Assembly (NCBI RefSeq): GCF_030867145.1
Contig: NC_134419.1
Span: 73,713,403-73,777,402, forward strand
Source: Opisthocomus hoazin
Taxonomy: Eukaryota > Chordata > Aves > Opisthocomiformes > Opisthocomidae
Length of the DNA: 64,000 bases
Direction: 5' to 3'
Below, piece by piece: positions 41,400 to 52,586 of the stretch (position 1 is the first letter of the stretch; each line of letters starts with the position of its first letter). The position numbers and the translations under genes were made by a program. Under the pieces are notes generated by a model. It was given only the letters and a program-made list of their open reading frames with translations, was not told where the DNA came from and did no database searches.

Positions 41400-41840
41400 T
41401 CCTGGCATTACTGGTGTAATTCCTGCCGGAGGGTCATGTTCAATTTAGAGCCCACAATTCCTAAAGGATGTTGACAAGTTGCAGAGAGTTGAGGGAGCAA
41501 TACGAAGGATGGAAAAACAGCTTTTTTCACTTACAGATCCAGGAGCTCAATCTATTTAGCTTATGAAGAGAGGAGGTTAAGGGATGGCTTGGTTAAAGAC
41601 TATCAATGTTTACAGGGAGAATGAAATTTTGAGATCAGGGTCCTCAATTAGCATAGGAAAACCTTGACACTGAAAACAGACAAGTTCTGACTGGAAAGAC
41701 GGGGCACACGTTTAACAGTGCAAACAATGAATTTATTACCGAAGTCGGAGCTGGAGCAGAGAGGATGATTCTTCATTACAGGTTTTTTTGAATAACATTG
41801 GACTTTTTTTCTGAAAAAGACATGCTGAAATTCGAACAAG
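41400..41840 (+). mobile_element. Ancient sauropsid-type CR1 LINE
   Basis: Blocks AAGGATGTTGACAAGTTGCA, AGGAGCTCAATCTATTTAGC, TTAAGGGATGGCTTGGTTAA and GACAAGTTCTGACTGGAAAG follow the order of an old CR1 type shared with turtles and crocodilians. It is heavily diverged with indels, and the 3' end is lost or unrecognisable after about 41840. Confidence 0.75.
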
Positions 41841-42267
41841 GGCAAACAGAAGCAGCCTTGTGACCTCTGTCATCCAAGGAAACAAACCGTCGAGCTCCCT
41901 TTTGCTTTTATAACACTGATAGTTTTCTCTCCCTTCCACCGGCAGCCCCGAGAGTAATTCCAAGCGTGCAGCGGGTGTGCGTATAACCCTGATCACAGAC
42001 CCTCCCGGCCGATCTGGGCTGTGTTTGTGCAAGCACCGGGCAGCTCTCCGGTCTCTCTGCTAGCAGTCTCTCACCTGCTCGTGCCCTGAACCACAGAGCA
42101 CCATGGCAGTGGTGGCACCGGCGCTTCAGCCCTGCGCTGCCTGAAGCCAGGAGCCACCGCACCTCGCCAGTGCCCCCCTCACCTCCTCCTGGTGCCTGCC
42201 GGCAGCGGAGAACCCCTCGATGCACCCCGGACGACACGACTTCAACCAGCCCTTAATTATCCGCTCT

Positions 42268-42515
42268 GTGTTTCCCTAACACCCGATGTCAACCCCCTCG
42301 CTGTGCTTTAAGCCCATTCCTCTGTGTCCTATCCAACAGGATCATGGAGAACAGATTATTCCCTTCTTTGAAGGCGTTTAAGACCATTTTCATGCCTCAC
42401 TGCAGTCTCCTCCTGACTCGACAGCACCAATCCTTTCTACCTTTCCTGAGAGGTCACAGCTCTCGTTAATCCTGCCGCTGGACTCGCTCCAACTGCACCT
42501 CCTCTTGCTTGAAAT
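42268..42515 (-). mobile_element. Older CR1 LINE fragment
   Basis: The reverse complement of a diverged CR1. Blocks TTTCCCTAACACCCGATGTC, TTTAAGCCCATTCCTCTGTG and CGCTGGACTCGCTCCAACTG follow the CR1 order on the minus strand, but with many changes and small gaps. An older subfamily than the copies near NANOS1. Confidence 0.65.
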
Positions 42516-42599
42516 GTGACCCCCCCCAAACTCGACGCGGGGCTGCAGGCGTTCCACAAACATACACCAAAATCCCAAGCTCTGCCACGTGAGTCTGAG

Positions 42600-42900
42600 A
42601 GCAGAACTTCGCCCTCTTTTAATCCCATCTCGTTCATCAGCAATATAACGTTTTGCATATTATCACCCGAATTATGAAGGCCTGTAGGTGATAATGAGAT
42701 TCCACTGGATATATTCCAGCAAAGCACATTCTAGGTTTTACTAACTTCATTAACCAAGAAAAGCTGGTTAATAGCTGAAAAGTGCAATGATGCACATAAT
42801 CATACCAGTTGCTTTGTTACTACAATTATATTATTAAGATGGATCTTTGAGGTACAATTTCCATGTATAATTAGTGGTTTATCCCTTCAAGAAAAAAAAA
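42600..42900. promoter_or_regulatory. Candidate conserved non-coding element
   Basis: An octamer-like TTTGCATAT followed by TTATCACC (42652-42668), then GTGATAATGAG, TTCATTAACC, GCTTTGTTACT and TATAATTAGTGG. A non-repetitive AT-rich block beside an old CR1 fragment. Confidence 0.25.
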
Positions 42901-45900
42901 ATCAAAAGCACCCAAAGGTTTGAACAAAATAGTTCTTACTGAAAGCACAAACGAAGTCGTGCTCTCAGGGTCAGACTCAGAATGGGATTTGCGAGAAAAC
43001 AGGAGCACAAGAATTTGGGAACTTCACGCAGGCTCCCAGCAGACGTGCAACGCCGAAGCGCAGCCTGCGACCCACACGCGCTGCTGCACACCGAGATGCG
43101 TGCACGGGAGCACCCGGCCGCACATCTCATCTGTGGGCGGCCATGGGGTAAGGAGCAGGGATGGGACAGAGCCAGCTACGCCACGAGGAGGGACCCCACA
43201 GTCCCGGGAGCAAGGGAGAGCCTTGGGGCAGACGGGGTTTGCACCCCAGCCTAAGCTGTGAGCACGAGTGTGAGACGAGCTGGGAGCAGGGCACAGCCGA
43301 GGAATGAGGGAGAAGCCTTTTTGAGGCACACACCATGGTGGAGAGCCATGAGAGGAGGACAACACCTCCTCTCCATGCAGCCACCCCACATGTGGCCCTA
43401 GCCAGGCACCCGGTTGGCTGCCAGTTGCACGGGCACCATGGTACCTCAAGGGAACACCAGCCTCTCCACCACCCCAGGGCCTCCCCAGCGGAGAGAGGTC
43501 TGCCCAGGGACCCCCTCCTCACCCGACACGGGCACCAAGACTCAGGGCAGCAGGACCCACAGGGCCCACAGCAGTGCTGCCCAGGCCCTGACCCTCAGAG
43601 ATCCCCAGGAGCCCTCCCCAACCAAGCTGCGTTCCACCCGAGATGCTGACACCGACCGGCCAAGGGGCTTTCGCCTTCCTGCACAGCACAGGACGCTCTG
43701 AGAGACGACTCGCTGAGATGGTGTCTCTTTTCCCGTAAGCTCAGAGGAGGGCAGACTCTAAAACCCGACCTCCTCTGTTCCGCTGGAGGATACACCCAGT
43801 GTCTCCAGACGTGTTTGCTGGAAATCTCAGGGTGGAGGTGTTCAGTCTTTGGTGAAGGCCTCCTTTCCCAAAAATCTTAAGTCTAAAAGTTAACTACGAC
43901 TTCTGAGAAAAGACCCCAGAATACACTGGAAGCATAGAACATTCAGACTGATTAAAAATTCTTTCCTGTTGTTTTCTTGCCTTCAGTATTCTTCAGTCGT
44001 TTTGCTGATTTCTTGGTCGTCACTGTTGTTCCCAATAGAGACAACTTCAATTTCAGATTAATAACACCAGCACCACCAAGCAAGCAGAACAATGAAGAAC
44101 CCTCTGTTTACTCCTTTTACCAAACAACAAAACCGAAAAAAAGAGTGGTAGTTTTCAAGCGCAAGCCTGATTTTTTCAGTTGTTTTTCTCTTACAGTTCA
44201 ATCATACTTATCAGCTTGACAAAAAATGTGACCACTGTTTTTCACTAGGAATTTTCTTACAAATCTAATCACGTTGTCAGAAGAAATACTATTACCCTCA
44301 CCATGTGAAATTAATATATCAGGAACTTATCTACTGTCTTGCATGTGTGTATGACATTTATACGGACCAACTAACACATATGTCTTCTGCCTAGTAAAAT
44401 TTCACACAACAAAAAGTCTTCAGAACTGAATTTGTGGTTGTCTTAAAGTCCTTGATATGTCTGGCTCTGCCTAGGAGCTTAGCAGGAGCCTTTGCTGGAT
44501 TTAATCAGCCAGGCAGACCTCAGAAATTCTGCTGGAATTCTTGTCGCTCTTAGAAATATGCACGAGCATTTGCTAATTCAGGTTCAGAACCGATTCTGAA
44601 ACTAAAAGCAATAAATCTTCATGCGAGTATCAAGCACTCACAAGTATATCCTGGAGCAGCAATTTTTGGTGAAGAGGAATACATAAAGGAATGTAGAGTG
44701 CCTAGCCAAAATTTTCTGTGAAATATTCTTTTCAATGAATCCAAAGACTTGTCCAAAACTGAAAGCCTCTGCTTTTTCCCACTCGCGTTGGCTTGGCCTT
44801 CCCCTTCCGTGAGCTTGCACAGGAGACAAGAAAGCATGGGCAGCACGTGGTGCAGTCGGTACATCAGCTCTCAGCCACCCCCTTTAAGCAGGAATTTCAT
44901 TGCTGGTATCGACTGAACGGGATTTTACTCTGCACTGCAAGTCATGGTGACATCTCTCTGTGCTTTAAAAACTCTGCGGTCTCCTGAAATTTAACAGAAA
45001 CTGCCAACTCTGAGAAAAACTGCAAGTGCTGTAGCAAGGCCTGCAATGGTAAGCATGTACTTAAGTGTTTGCTGAACTGGGTTTTCATTTATTATTACCC
45101 TGGAGTTAAAAGAAAGCGTGAAACAGCATTACATGCAAGCAAAGCTGACCAAGGCTGCAAATTTAGATGTGTGAAACCTCCAAAATACCAGACTCTCCGA
45201 GAGGCACTGCCAGCACGAACCTCTGACACAGAGCTGCTGGGGCAGACTCTGGCAGGGGCGCACGATAACGACCTGCCAGCCCCGATGAGCTCCGAAGGTG
45301 AAGCCCTGGCTGCAGCAGAGGCCGGCGAGCCTGGATTTCAGCCTCGACGTTTTGAAACGCGCAGGCCAGGTCGCAGGCTGGTGTCCGCGGGCGCAGCCGC
45401 ATCGGCTGCGGTCGAGCAGCTCAGCAGGGATCAGGCAGCTGTCAGTCCCCAAACACCTATCCTCCCTCGGAGTTTGAGATATCTGATAATAAAAAAGAAG
45501 TCCAATAATATCGAGTTTTATTTCATTCATTATAAAACAGTAAAATTAACATGTTTTCTGTGCTATTTCAAGCTCACAGGATCTTTACAGAAGAGCCTGG
45601 CTTTCAGTTTCAACAGAAATCTGATTTGCTGTAAGAAGGAAACCTCATTCGACATTTAGAAACCAAAATGCTGATAGCATTTATTATGCTTCCCTGAGGT
45701 ATTCATAAAAAGCATAAACACAAATGGTTCTTAAACAAAAAGCCTTTCAGTTTTCATAAAAACGGTTTGGTTTTCTCATAAACAGTATATATGAAATTCT
45801 GTGCTACTTTGGCATTCTTCTCCATGAGATATTAATGTGAGTTACTATATCCTCAGGAAAAATATGCTTCTGCTGATAAACATTTGATTCTGTGCTTGTA

Positions 45901-48900
45901 TTTGTGTTCTGCAGTAGGTTGGATGGGCAAGTCAAAACCATCCACGACCTTTGCGTTCTCCTTCAAATTCCATGCATTTGCAAGAGATGATGGAAGAGCC
46001 GATAGTGTCTACTGCTTATCAGCCACAGTAATTAGAGTGGATACATTTTTGATTGTAGAAATAGTCTTGTAATGGATTTTTTTTAAAAGCTACAATTTCC
46101 GACACTTTCAGCAGTGCTCTGAATTTGAAGATTTAAAAAGATCAGTGTCCAGAAAACACTTTGCCTCCTGAAAACTAGCTCAGCTTCAGCTGACAGACTT
46201 TTCTGGGGGAGAGGAAAATCATTTTCTCTTCTCTCTGTACTGTCAGACCCCGAAACATGAAGTCTATTCTCTGCCTATTTGCTGTCAGCCCTGGAGAGGG
46301 GTCGGCTGTCACCTTGGCAGCCCCCATGCACGCCCACCGGCTCAGGTTAAACCATAAGGGATGCAGAAGATGCCATTGCTAGAGGTAAAATTAAATAGGG
46401 AAAAGGATGTCATTTTGCTGGAAAATCAAGCACTCGACAGTCAAGCAGAGCTATGTTTAGCCTGCCCACATAACTTTCTGCTATGATGTGCACGTTACTT
46501 ACATGTTCACTACTTGGATTCTCCATGCCATCCAAGGCCCAGCTTGTCCAGCGCCCAGGTTCTGAGCTAGCTCTTCAGTATTTCACTCCAGGGCTTTCAA
46601 CGGGGGGCATTTGTCAAAGTCTGCAGTTAAACAGGATTATTTGTTTCTGCGTGGTTCTCTAGGAGCAGGTCTGGGATCACAGCTCCTGTTCTTGCAGCCC
46701 AGTTCCTCACCTGAACCTTGAACAGATACCACTGCAGTCACGGAGAACTGGGGAGGTTTTGCTAGGTGCCAAGACCTGGCAGCCACCGGTCAAGTTCTGC
46801 TTCACTGGGGACCCACAGCTGCCTCTGGCTTCTCGCCCATGAAATGGAGACTCACATCGTTCTGTCTCTTCAGCAGGTAATGATGTACTCTTGGAAGCAC
46901 CTTTACTTTTTCCCCTCAGCTCTTTCCAGTTGTCTGCATGCAAAGAGGCAGAGCAGCAGTTCTTAGAGATCTGGCTGCTGCTGCGTGCTGCTCTGCATTT
47001 TTGATGGCTGAATCGAATTAAAAGACGGCTAAAAATACATGACATTCCCCACCAGCTCTGTTTGCCTGGGTAAACATTTGCTGCAGTTGCCTGAGGACTG
47101 TCATGTAACTCCAAAGCGGCCAAAGACAGCGTGAAAGTTGTGGTCTACACCATGGAGAAGTTTGACACCCTGGTACAGAAACACCCAACGTGGCTGGCTG
47201 CGCAGAAACAGCGCGCCAGGCTCCGCACGGATCGGAGGACAACGAGTCCACCACTGCCTCCTTTGCAGTCCAACAGGTTTCCACCTCCTTGAAGGATCAG
47301 CTGCTTCCACGAAAGCAAAAGCACATCTTCAAAGAAAGCTTCCCAAAACCAAAGTTGCATTTCACAGCTGGCTTTTACTTCCATAATCCTCCATCCTGGT
47401 GTATTTTTGCCAGTAAAAAGGGCTAGAGTCCTTTCATTTGCATTTCTCACCGACATCCTCTGCCAGCTCAAGCCCTCCTTTCCCTGCAGCCCAGAGGCTG
47501 CCATGCCCAGGGCCACCCACCTTCCCCACGCCAGCAGCACAGAGCAGGGGCTTCCTCCCCAGAGCCCCCCGCCAGCACGGCCGCCCCACACGCACCGACA
47601 GCGCGAGCCCTCCTGCACCTCTCCCTTCGCACCAGGGAAACGCTGGGGAAAGCGGTGAGCCCGCAGGCGCATCGAGCACCGGCACCGGTGCTTCCGAGCA
47701 GGCTCCGAGCCGAAGCTCTGCTTTCACGACTTGTGTTTGCATCCTCTGCTGAAACCTAACTCGCCCCTGTTAGCTCCACCAGCTGCTTCCAATCTTCCAG
47801 ACAGCAGGATTGCTCTGTGCCGTAAACTTCATCTTTCCAAACACAAGCATCGTCTGTTAAGCCCAAAGCTTTAGACAGGACCCCCAGACGCTAGGCTGGG
47901 AGTCCAGCCCGCACCGGACATATCTCTCCTGTGTCAGCAGACACCTAACGTATTTTTAGCGCTGTCAGAAAGAAACCACTCCTTGATATTCCAGAGAGGG
48001 AAAAAAAAAATCATCTAAAAGCGGCGGTGAAGCTAATATTTTATAAGACCGTTTCGAGAACTCGCCAGCCTCCTGGGGGAGCTTGTCAACATCTCCCACG
48101 TTAAATAAAAGTCACTTTAACATCCACAGGGGTTTTAAAGAAAAGCTGGAACATATCAAAGCTGCTGGGATGGCAAACTTCGTAACGTGCACGATACATC
48201 CACACTTACAGACACTAAATCCTCCCCAGCCTCAAGGGAGTTAACAGCCCCCCGGAGTAAGCTCTTTTTCCTAATGTATCTCTCAAATGAACCGCTAATC
48301 TCCTCTCTAAACTTGACAGCTGTCCTGCATGCGCTCAGAAACCCCTGTGCTTAAATCCTTCTATCGTTCTTGTTAAATGACTTGTTAGATCATTTTCTCC
48401 TTTAATATGAAGAAAGCAATCTTTCCTCTGACCCCATGCAAACACTTCGCTGACTTGCTGTTGGCGTGCAGGAGAGCAGCACCACGTTGCTTTGGCCCCC
48501 CGGGTTCGGGAGGCTTCCCAGGAGGCAGCGGTGCCCGGGGACACCGCAGCCGTGGCACGCAGGGGAGCACGGCCCAGACAGGCTCTCCCCATGCCGGGGT
48601 TTGGTGACCCAGAGCTCCGCAGCTCCGGCCCTTGGGAGCAGGGGGGCACGGACACTGGCATCCACTACCATGGCTCTATGGGCTTCACACACACACGTGT
48701 CTGTGAAATATATATATATATTCCCAGGAGCAATCCTGGGCTTAGCAAACTTCTGTGGCCAGCAGGTGCTCCCATACCGGACCCCTGAGCAGATGACTCA
48801 CCCCCAGCAGATCTGATGGCTTCCTGCGCTCAGAGCTGCCCCAGTCTGTGGCATGGCTTCTCGCGGCTCTGAGGGGCTGCAGAGAACTTTCCCCTTTGCT

Positions 48901-49060
48901 GGGCAGGGTTTGGCCCGCGGTGTTGAATTCACGGTGCCAACAGCTGTTTGTCACCTCTGCTCCAGCCGGTAGTTCTCCAGGGTTGCTGTGCAGCCTGGTC
49001 ACGAAAATTCATGTAAGACACTACCAAGGCAGCTGTGGTCTTGCACTGTCAAAGTCCTGA
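42901..49060. other. Intergenic, no recognised gene
   Basis: A GC-richer part (43.0-43.8, 47.4-47.7 and 48.4-48.7 kb) alternates with AT-rich parts (43.9-44.4, 45.5-46.1 kb). Open frames up to ~196 codons start at non-ATG codons or show no domain. A short AT dinucleotide run lies at 48708-48720. Confidence 0.5.
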
Positions 49061-49509
49061 CAAGGGCTACGAGGATGATGAGGGGACTAGAGCATCTCTC
49101 CTACGAGGAGAGGCTGAGGGAGCTGGGCTTGTTCAGCCTGGAGAAGAGAAGGCTGAGAGGGGACCTTATAAATGCCTATAAATATCTGCAGGGTGGGTGT
49201 CAGGAGGACGGGGCCAGACTCTTTCCAGTGGTGCCCAGCGACAGGGCAAGGGGCAACGGGCACAAACTGAAGCACAGGAAGTTCCGACTGATCAGGAGGA
49301 AGAACTTCTTCACTCTGAGGGTGACGGAGCACTGGCACAGGCTGCCCAGGGAGGTTGTGGAGTCTCCTTCTCTGGAGATATTCCAGACCCGCCTGGACAT
49401 GGTCCTGTGCAGCCTGCTCTGGGTGACCCTGCTTCGGCAGGGGGGTTGGACCAGATGACCCACAAAGGTCCCTTCCAACCCCAAACATTCTGTGATTCTG
49501 TGAATCTGT
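49061..49509 (+). mobile_element. CR1 LINE, ~450 bp 3' part
   Basis: A sense-strand CR1 3' end from GAGGATGATGAGGGGACTAG to ATTCTGTGATTCTGTGAATC. An open frame covers the ORF2 C-terminus ([20 protein letters not shown] ... [19 protein letters not shown]) and ends at the TGA at 49456-49458, the normal place for the family. 5'-truncated; young by its closeness to the other copies here. Confidence 0.95.
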
Positions 49510-50664
49510 TGCCAAAAGGGTCGTTTGGGGTAGAGTCAGAAATAGTCCCATCCTCCAGTTGAGGACAGAGCAGATGTTTTTCATGCAGTTCTCAAGGTTT
49601 CAAATGAAAAACGTTTTCAAAGAACACCAACACACCAATGCTGCATCCTTCCTAGAAGCAGCTACTTCTCCACTAGCTGTTTGTGACCATACTTCTTGTT
49701 TACTGTTCGCAACTGTCTGAGGAAAGGGTTTCAGCGAGGCGTCAGTTTGTTCCAATGTCAACCGAGGCACCCCCTCCTCCCGCCCCAGCGCTGCGACGTG
49801 CCACCCAGCGAGCGAGGTCTGTTGAAGTCTGATGACACCCGACAGCTCTGCAGAGCCCCAACGCCCGAGTCCAGCCACTGAGCCTTTGCTCAACATCTGG
49901 AACGTGAGAGGCCATTTGTGAAAATCTGGACAGGGGAAGCAGCGGAATAACTTTTGCAACGCAATTTGTACGCTTGGGTTGCCGACACACACGAGCTCTG
50001 CCAGAGCTGTCAGTCAAAGAGAGGGTGCTGTCGCCACCGTGCTGGTGATGGGTATCTATCCTTCACAGCCTTCTTCTGCTGCGGGTATTTTTAAAGCTGC
50101 TCCGTGTTCTCCATCACTCCCTGCATTAGCAGCGAGGGGAACGGGACTGTTTTCCTCTCTGCCTGTGCTACTCGCACTGCTACCACATGAAGTGATTTGC
50201 AGTTATTCACTCTCCAAGATTTCCTCGTAAAATGTGTAAAGAAGATGAGCGACAACAATCGCTCTGGGATGTGATGCTGCAGGGCCACGTCCCACCATGA
50301 GCGCAGCTCCGCAACAGGACTTCTTCAGCAAGCGTTCTCGGTACAGAAAGGAGCCCCGTTTTCCAACCGGAGCTTTCATGCCCTGAAACGCTGCTTCCAG
50401 CCGGCCCCGCTCCCTGCAGCCCAGCACTGCTCCTCGGTCCTCAGCACATCTGCTGCCCTGCTGCTGGACAAGCGAGTCCAGGCCGGAGAAGCGCATCAAG
50501 GCCTCGAGGAGCGGGGAGCCAGCCCCTCGGGCGGTACTGCTGAAATACGAATCTGTGTTTCATGTTACTTAAAGTGTCTGTGTTTCGTACCACTGACGGT
50601 ACCCTCTGGTTTCAGCTCCAGCCAGGCGCGCCGTCCCGCTGCGTTACATGCCAGCAGGGCACCT
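49510..50664. other. Spacer between two inverted CR1 copies
   Basis: About 1.15 kb of unique, moderately GC-rich sequence. No exon or motif cluster was recognised. Confidence 0.6.
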
Positions 50665-51203
50665 GTCACAGAGTCACAGAGTCACAGAATGGTAGGGGTT
50701 GGAAGGGACCTCTGTGGGTCATCTAGTCCAACCCCCTGCCGAAGCAGGGTCACCCAGAGCAGGCTGCACAGGACATTGTCCAGGTGGGTCTTGAATATCT
50801 CCAGAGAAGGAGACTCCACAGCCTCCCTGGGCAGCCTGTTCCCGGGCTCCGTCACCCTCAGAGGGAAGAAGTTCTTCCTCATGTTCAGATGGAGCTTCCT
50901 CTGCTTCAGTTTGTGCCCATTGCCCCTTGTCCTGTCCCTGGGCACCACTGAAAAGAGTCTGGCCCCGTCCTCCTGACACCCACCCTTGAGATATTTATAA
51001 GCATTTATTAGGTCCCCTCTCAGCCTTCTCTTCTTCAGGCTGAACAAGCCCAGCTCCCTCAGCCTCTCCTCGTAGGAGAGATGCTCCAGTCCCCTCACCA
51101 TCCTCGTAGCCCTCCGCTGGACTCTCTCCAGCAGCTCCTCATCTTTCTTGAACTGGGGAGCCCAGCACTGGACACAGTGCTGCGGATGCGGCCTCACCAG
51201 GGC
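50665..51203 (-). mobile_element. CR1 LINE, ~540 bp, just upstream of NANOS1 promoter
   Basis: The reverse complement of a CR1 3' part. It starts with the tail (CACAGAGTCACAGAGTCACA) and reaches the region GCCCAGCACTGGACACAGTG. Read on the minus strand it keeps an open frame for about 150 codons matching the CR1 ORF2 C-terminus ([19 protein letters not shown] ... [16 protein letters not shown] ... [19 protein letters not shown]). Low divergence suggests a young insertion. Its 5' end lies about 390 bases from the first CCAAT box of NANOS1. Confidence 0.95.
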
Positions 51204-51403
51204 CTGTCGGAGCTGCAAACCACGGCCCTGCGCGGGGCAGACGGATTCACCGCTGCCCAAACTCCCCTCGCCGCTCACGGCTCGGACCGGGGGCTGGAAA
51301 TCAGCGGCGGTCTTAATTGCGGCTGCGTTTCCAAGTGCTCTTGCCCCAAAGAAGGAGCGCGGAGGTGATACCTCCCGGAGCGGGATCTGGTTTCTGAGGG
51401 GCC

Positions 51404-51456
51404 GGGCAGGGCAGGGCAGGGCAGGGCAGGGCAGGGCAGGGCGGGGCGGGGCGGGA
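51404..51456. repeat. GGGCA pentamer array grading into GGGGC array
   Basis: About seven tandem GGGCA units (51404-51440) run directly into about three GGGGC units (51441-51456). The array lies about 140 bases upstream of the NANOS1 CCAAT boxes. The GGGGC part doubles as Sp/KLF-type GC boxes. Such arrays are prone to length variation. Confidence 0.85.
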
Positions 51457-51550
51457 GCGGGCAGGGGCAGCCGCGGGGCCAACGCCGGACGCGCGGGGCT
51501 CCTCAGTCCGCGCCGCCGGGGCCGCTCTCCCGCACCGCGCTCCTCACACC

Positions 51551-51788
51551 CGAGCGGCACGGCCCCGCCCCGCCCCGCCGCCCGCCACCAGCCAATCAGC
51601 GGGAGGGGGCTCTGCCCGGCGGCCAATAGGCGCGCGGCGCCCGGCCCCCCTCCCTACCGCCACCGCCCACTATTTGAGGCGCGGCGCGGGGCCGGCCGCG
51701 GGCAGAGGCGGGCGCGGGCGCTGTGCGGGGCCGGGGAGCGGCGGCTGGGCCGGGGGAGCGGGCGGTCCCGGGCGGCCGCAGCGGCCCC
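51551..51788 (+). promoter_or_regulatory. NANOS1 core promoter and 5'UTR region
   Basis: A run of GC boxes (repeated CCCCGCC, 51563-51586) is followed by two CCAAT boxes at 51592-51596 and 51623-51627. A TATA-like TATTTGA lies at 51671-51677. Start codon 51789 follows 112 bases later. This order and spacing is a classical layout for a GC-rich vertebrate promoter. The transcription start is inferred to lie around 51700; no direct evidence is available from sequence alone. Confidence 0.7.
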
Positions 51789-52586
51789 ATGGAGGCTTTC
51801 CCCGGCGGCAAGCTGGAGCAGCACCGGCACCTCCCGGCCGTAGAGCGCCTGCCGGGCTCCCGCTACGGCGGCCGGAGCAACGGCGGCTGCGGGAACGTTT
51901 TCAACTCCTGGAACGACTACCTGGGGCTGGCCACGCTCATCACCAAAGCCGTGCGGCCCGGCAGGGGCTTCGGCGCCGAGCCGCCCTCGGTGGTGGTGCC
52001 GCCGGCCGAGGAGGAGGAGGAGGACGAAGAGGAGGAGGAGGAGGAGGAGGAAGAGGAGGCGGCGGGGCCGTACTTCGAGGGCGCGCTGGACTTTCACGAC
52101 CTGGACCTGTGCGGGCATCACCACCATCATCACCACCACCACCACGGCGAGGGGCTGCTGGAGGAGCGCTTCGCCGACTTCAGCCCCTTCCCCGGCGCCG
52201 CCGCCGTCTTGGGCTGCTCGGGGGAGCACCCGGGGCGGGCGGGCTCCCCCCCGGCGTGGGGCGGCGTGGTGATGGCGGCGGGGGGGCGGCTGCCGGCCCA
52301 CCCGCGGGTCCCCTCCTCCTCCTCCTCCTCCCGCCTGCTGAAGCCCGAGCTGCAGGTCTGCGTCTTCTGCCGGAACAACAAGGAGGCGGTGGCCCTCTAC
52401 ACCACGCACATCCTCAAGGGACCCGACGGCCGCGTCCTCTGCCCGGTGCTGCGGCGGTACACCTGCCCGCTCTGCGGGGCCAGCGGCGACAACGCCCACA
52501 CCATCAAGTACTGTCCGCTCTCCAGAGGGCCGGCGGCCGGGCAGCTCCGGCCCGCCCGGCCCGCCCCGGGGAGGAAGGGACGCTAG
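51789..52586 (+). CDS. NANOS1: Nanos homolog 1, intronless, complete
   Basis: Encodes a 265-residue Nanos-family translational repressor. The family acts in the cytoplasm: it binds target mRNAs with Pumilio and recruits the CCR4-NOT deadenylase. Residues 38-55 ([18 protein letters not shown]) match the NOT1-interacting motif. Two C-terminal CCHC zinc fingers are complete: C191, C194, H207, C218, then C226, C229, H237, C242, with the exact Nanos spacing (2-12-10 and 2-7-4). Between these regions lie an acidic run (residues 74-90, all Glu except Asp79), ten consecutive His (110-119), an [12 protein letters not shown] segment as in mammalian NANOS1, and six Ser (176-181). The start is the first in-frame ATG and gives MEAF, as in human NANOS1; upstream the frame stays open only to a GTG. 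There is no intron, as usual for NANOS1. The gene lies in a CpG island and faces EIF3A tail to tail. The zinc-finger block makes the identity near certain; NANOS2 and NANOS3 differ in the N-terminus. Confidence 0.97.
   Translation: MEAFPGGKLEQHRHLPAVERLPGSRYGGRSNGGCGNVFNSWNDYLGLATLITKAVRPGRGFGAEPPSVVVPPAEEEEEDEEEEEEEEEEEAAGPYFEGALDFHDLDLCGHHHHHHHHHHGEGLLEERFADFSPFPGAAAVLGCSGEHPGRAGSPPAWGGVVMAAGGRLPAHPRVPSSSSSSRLLKPELQVCVFCRNNKEAVALYTTHILKGPDGRVLCPVLRRYTCPLCGASGDNAHTIKYCPLSRGPAAGQLRPARPAPGRKGR

Noticed and set aside
45069-45659. 196-codon plus-strand frame
   Set aside because: Starts at TTG and crosses a sharp change in composition; no recognisable domain.
1-49060. Exons of other 10q26-type neighbours such as CACUL1
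   Set aside because: No spliced coding blocks with recognisable family sequence were found; the neighbour probably lies left of the window.
50682-51626. 314-codon minus-strand frame
   Set aside because: Joins the CR1 ORF2 remnant to antisense promoter sequence; not a host gene.
51654-52499. 281-codon open frame antisense to NANOS1
   Set aside because: A shadow of the GC-rich coding strand; composition is Val/Leu/Gly/Arg-rich from reverse-complemented Glu, His and Gly codons, with no domain.
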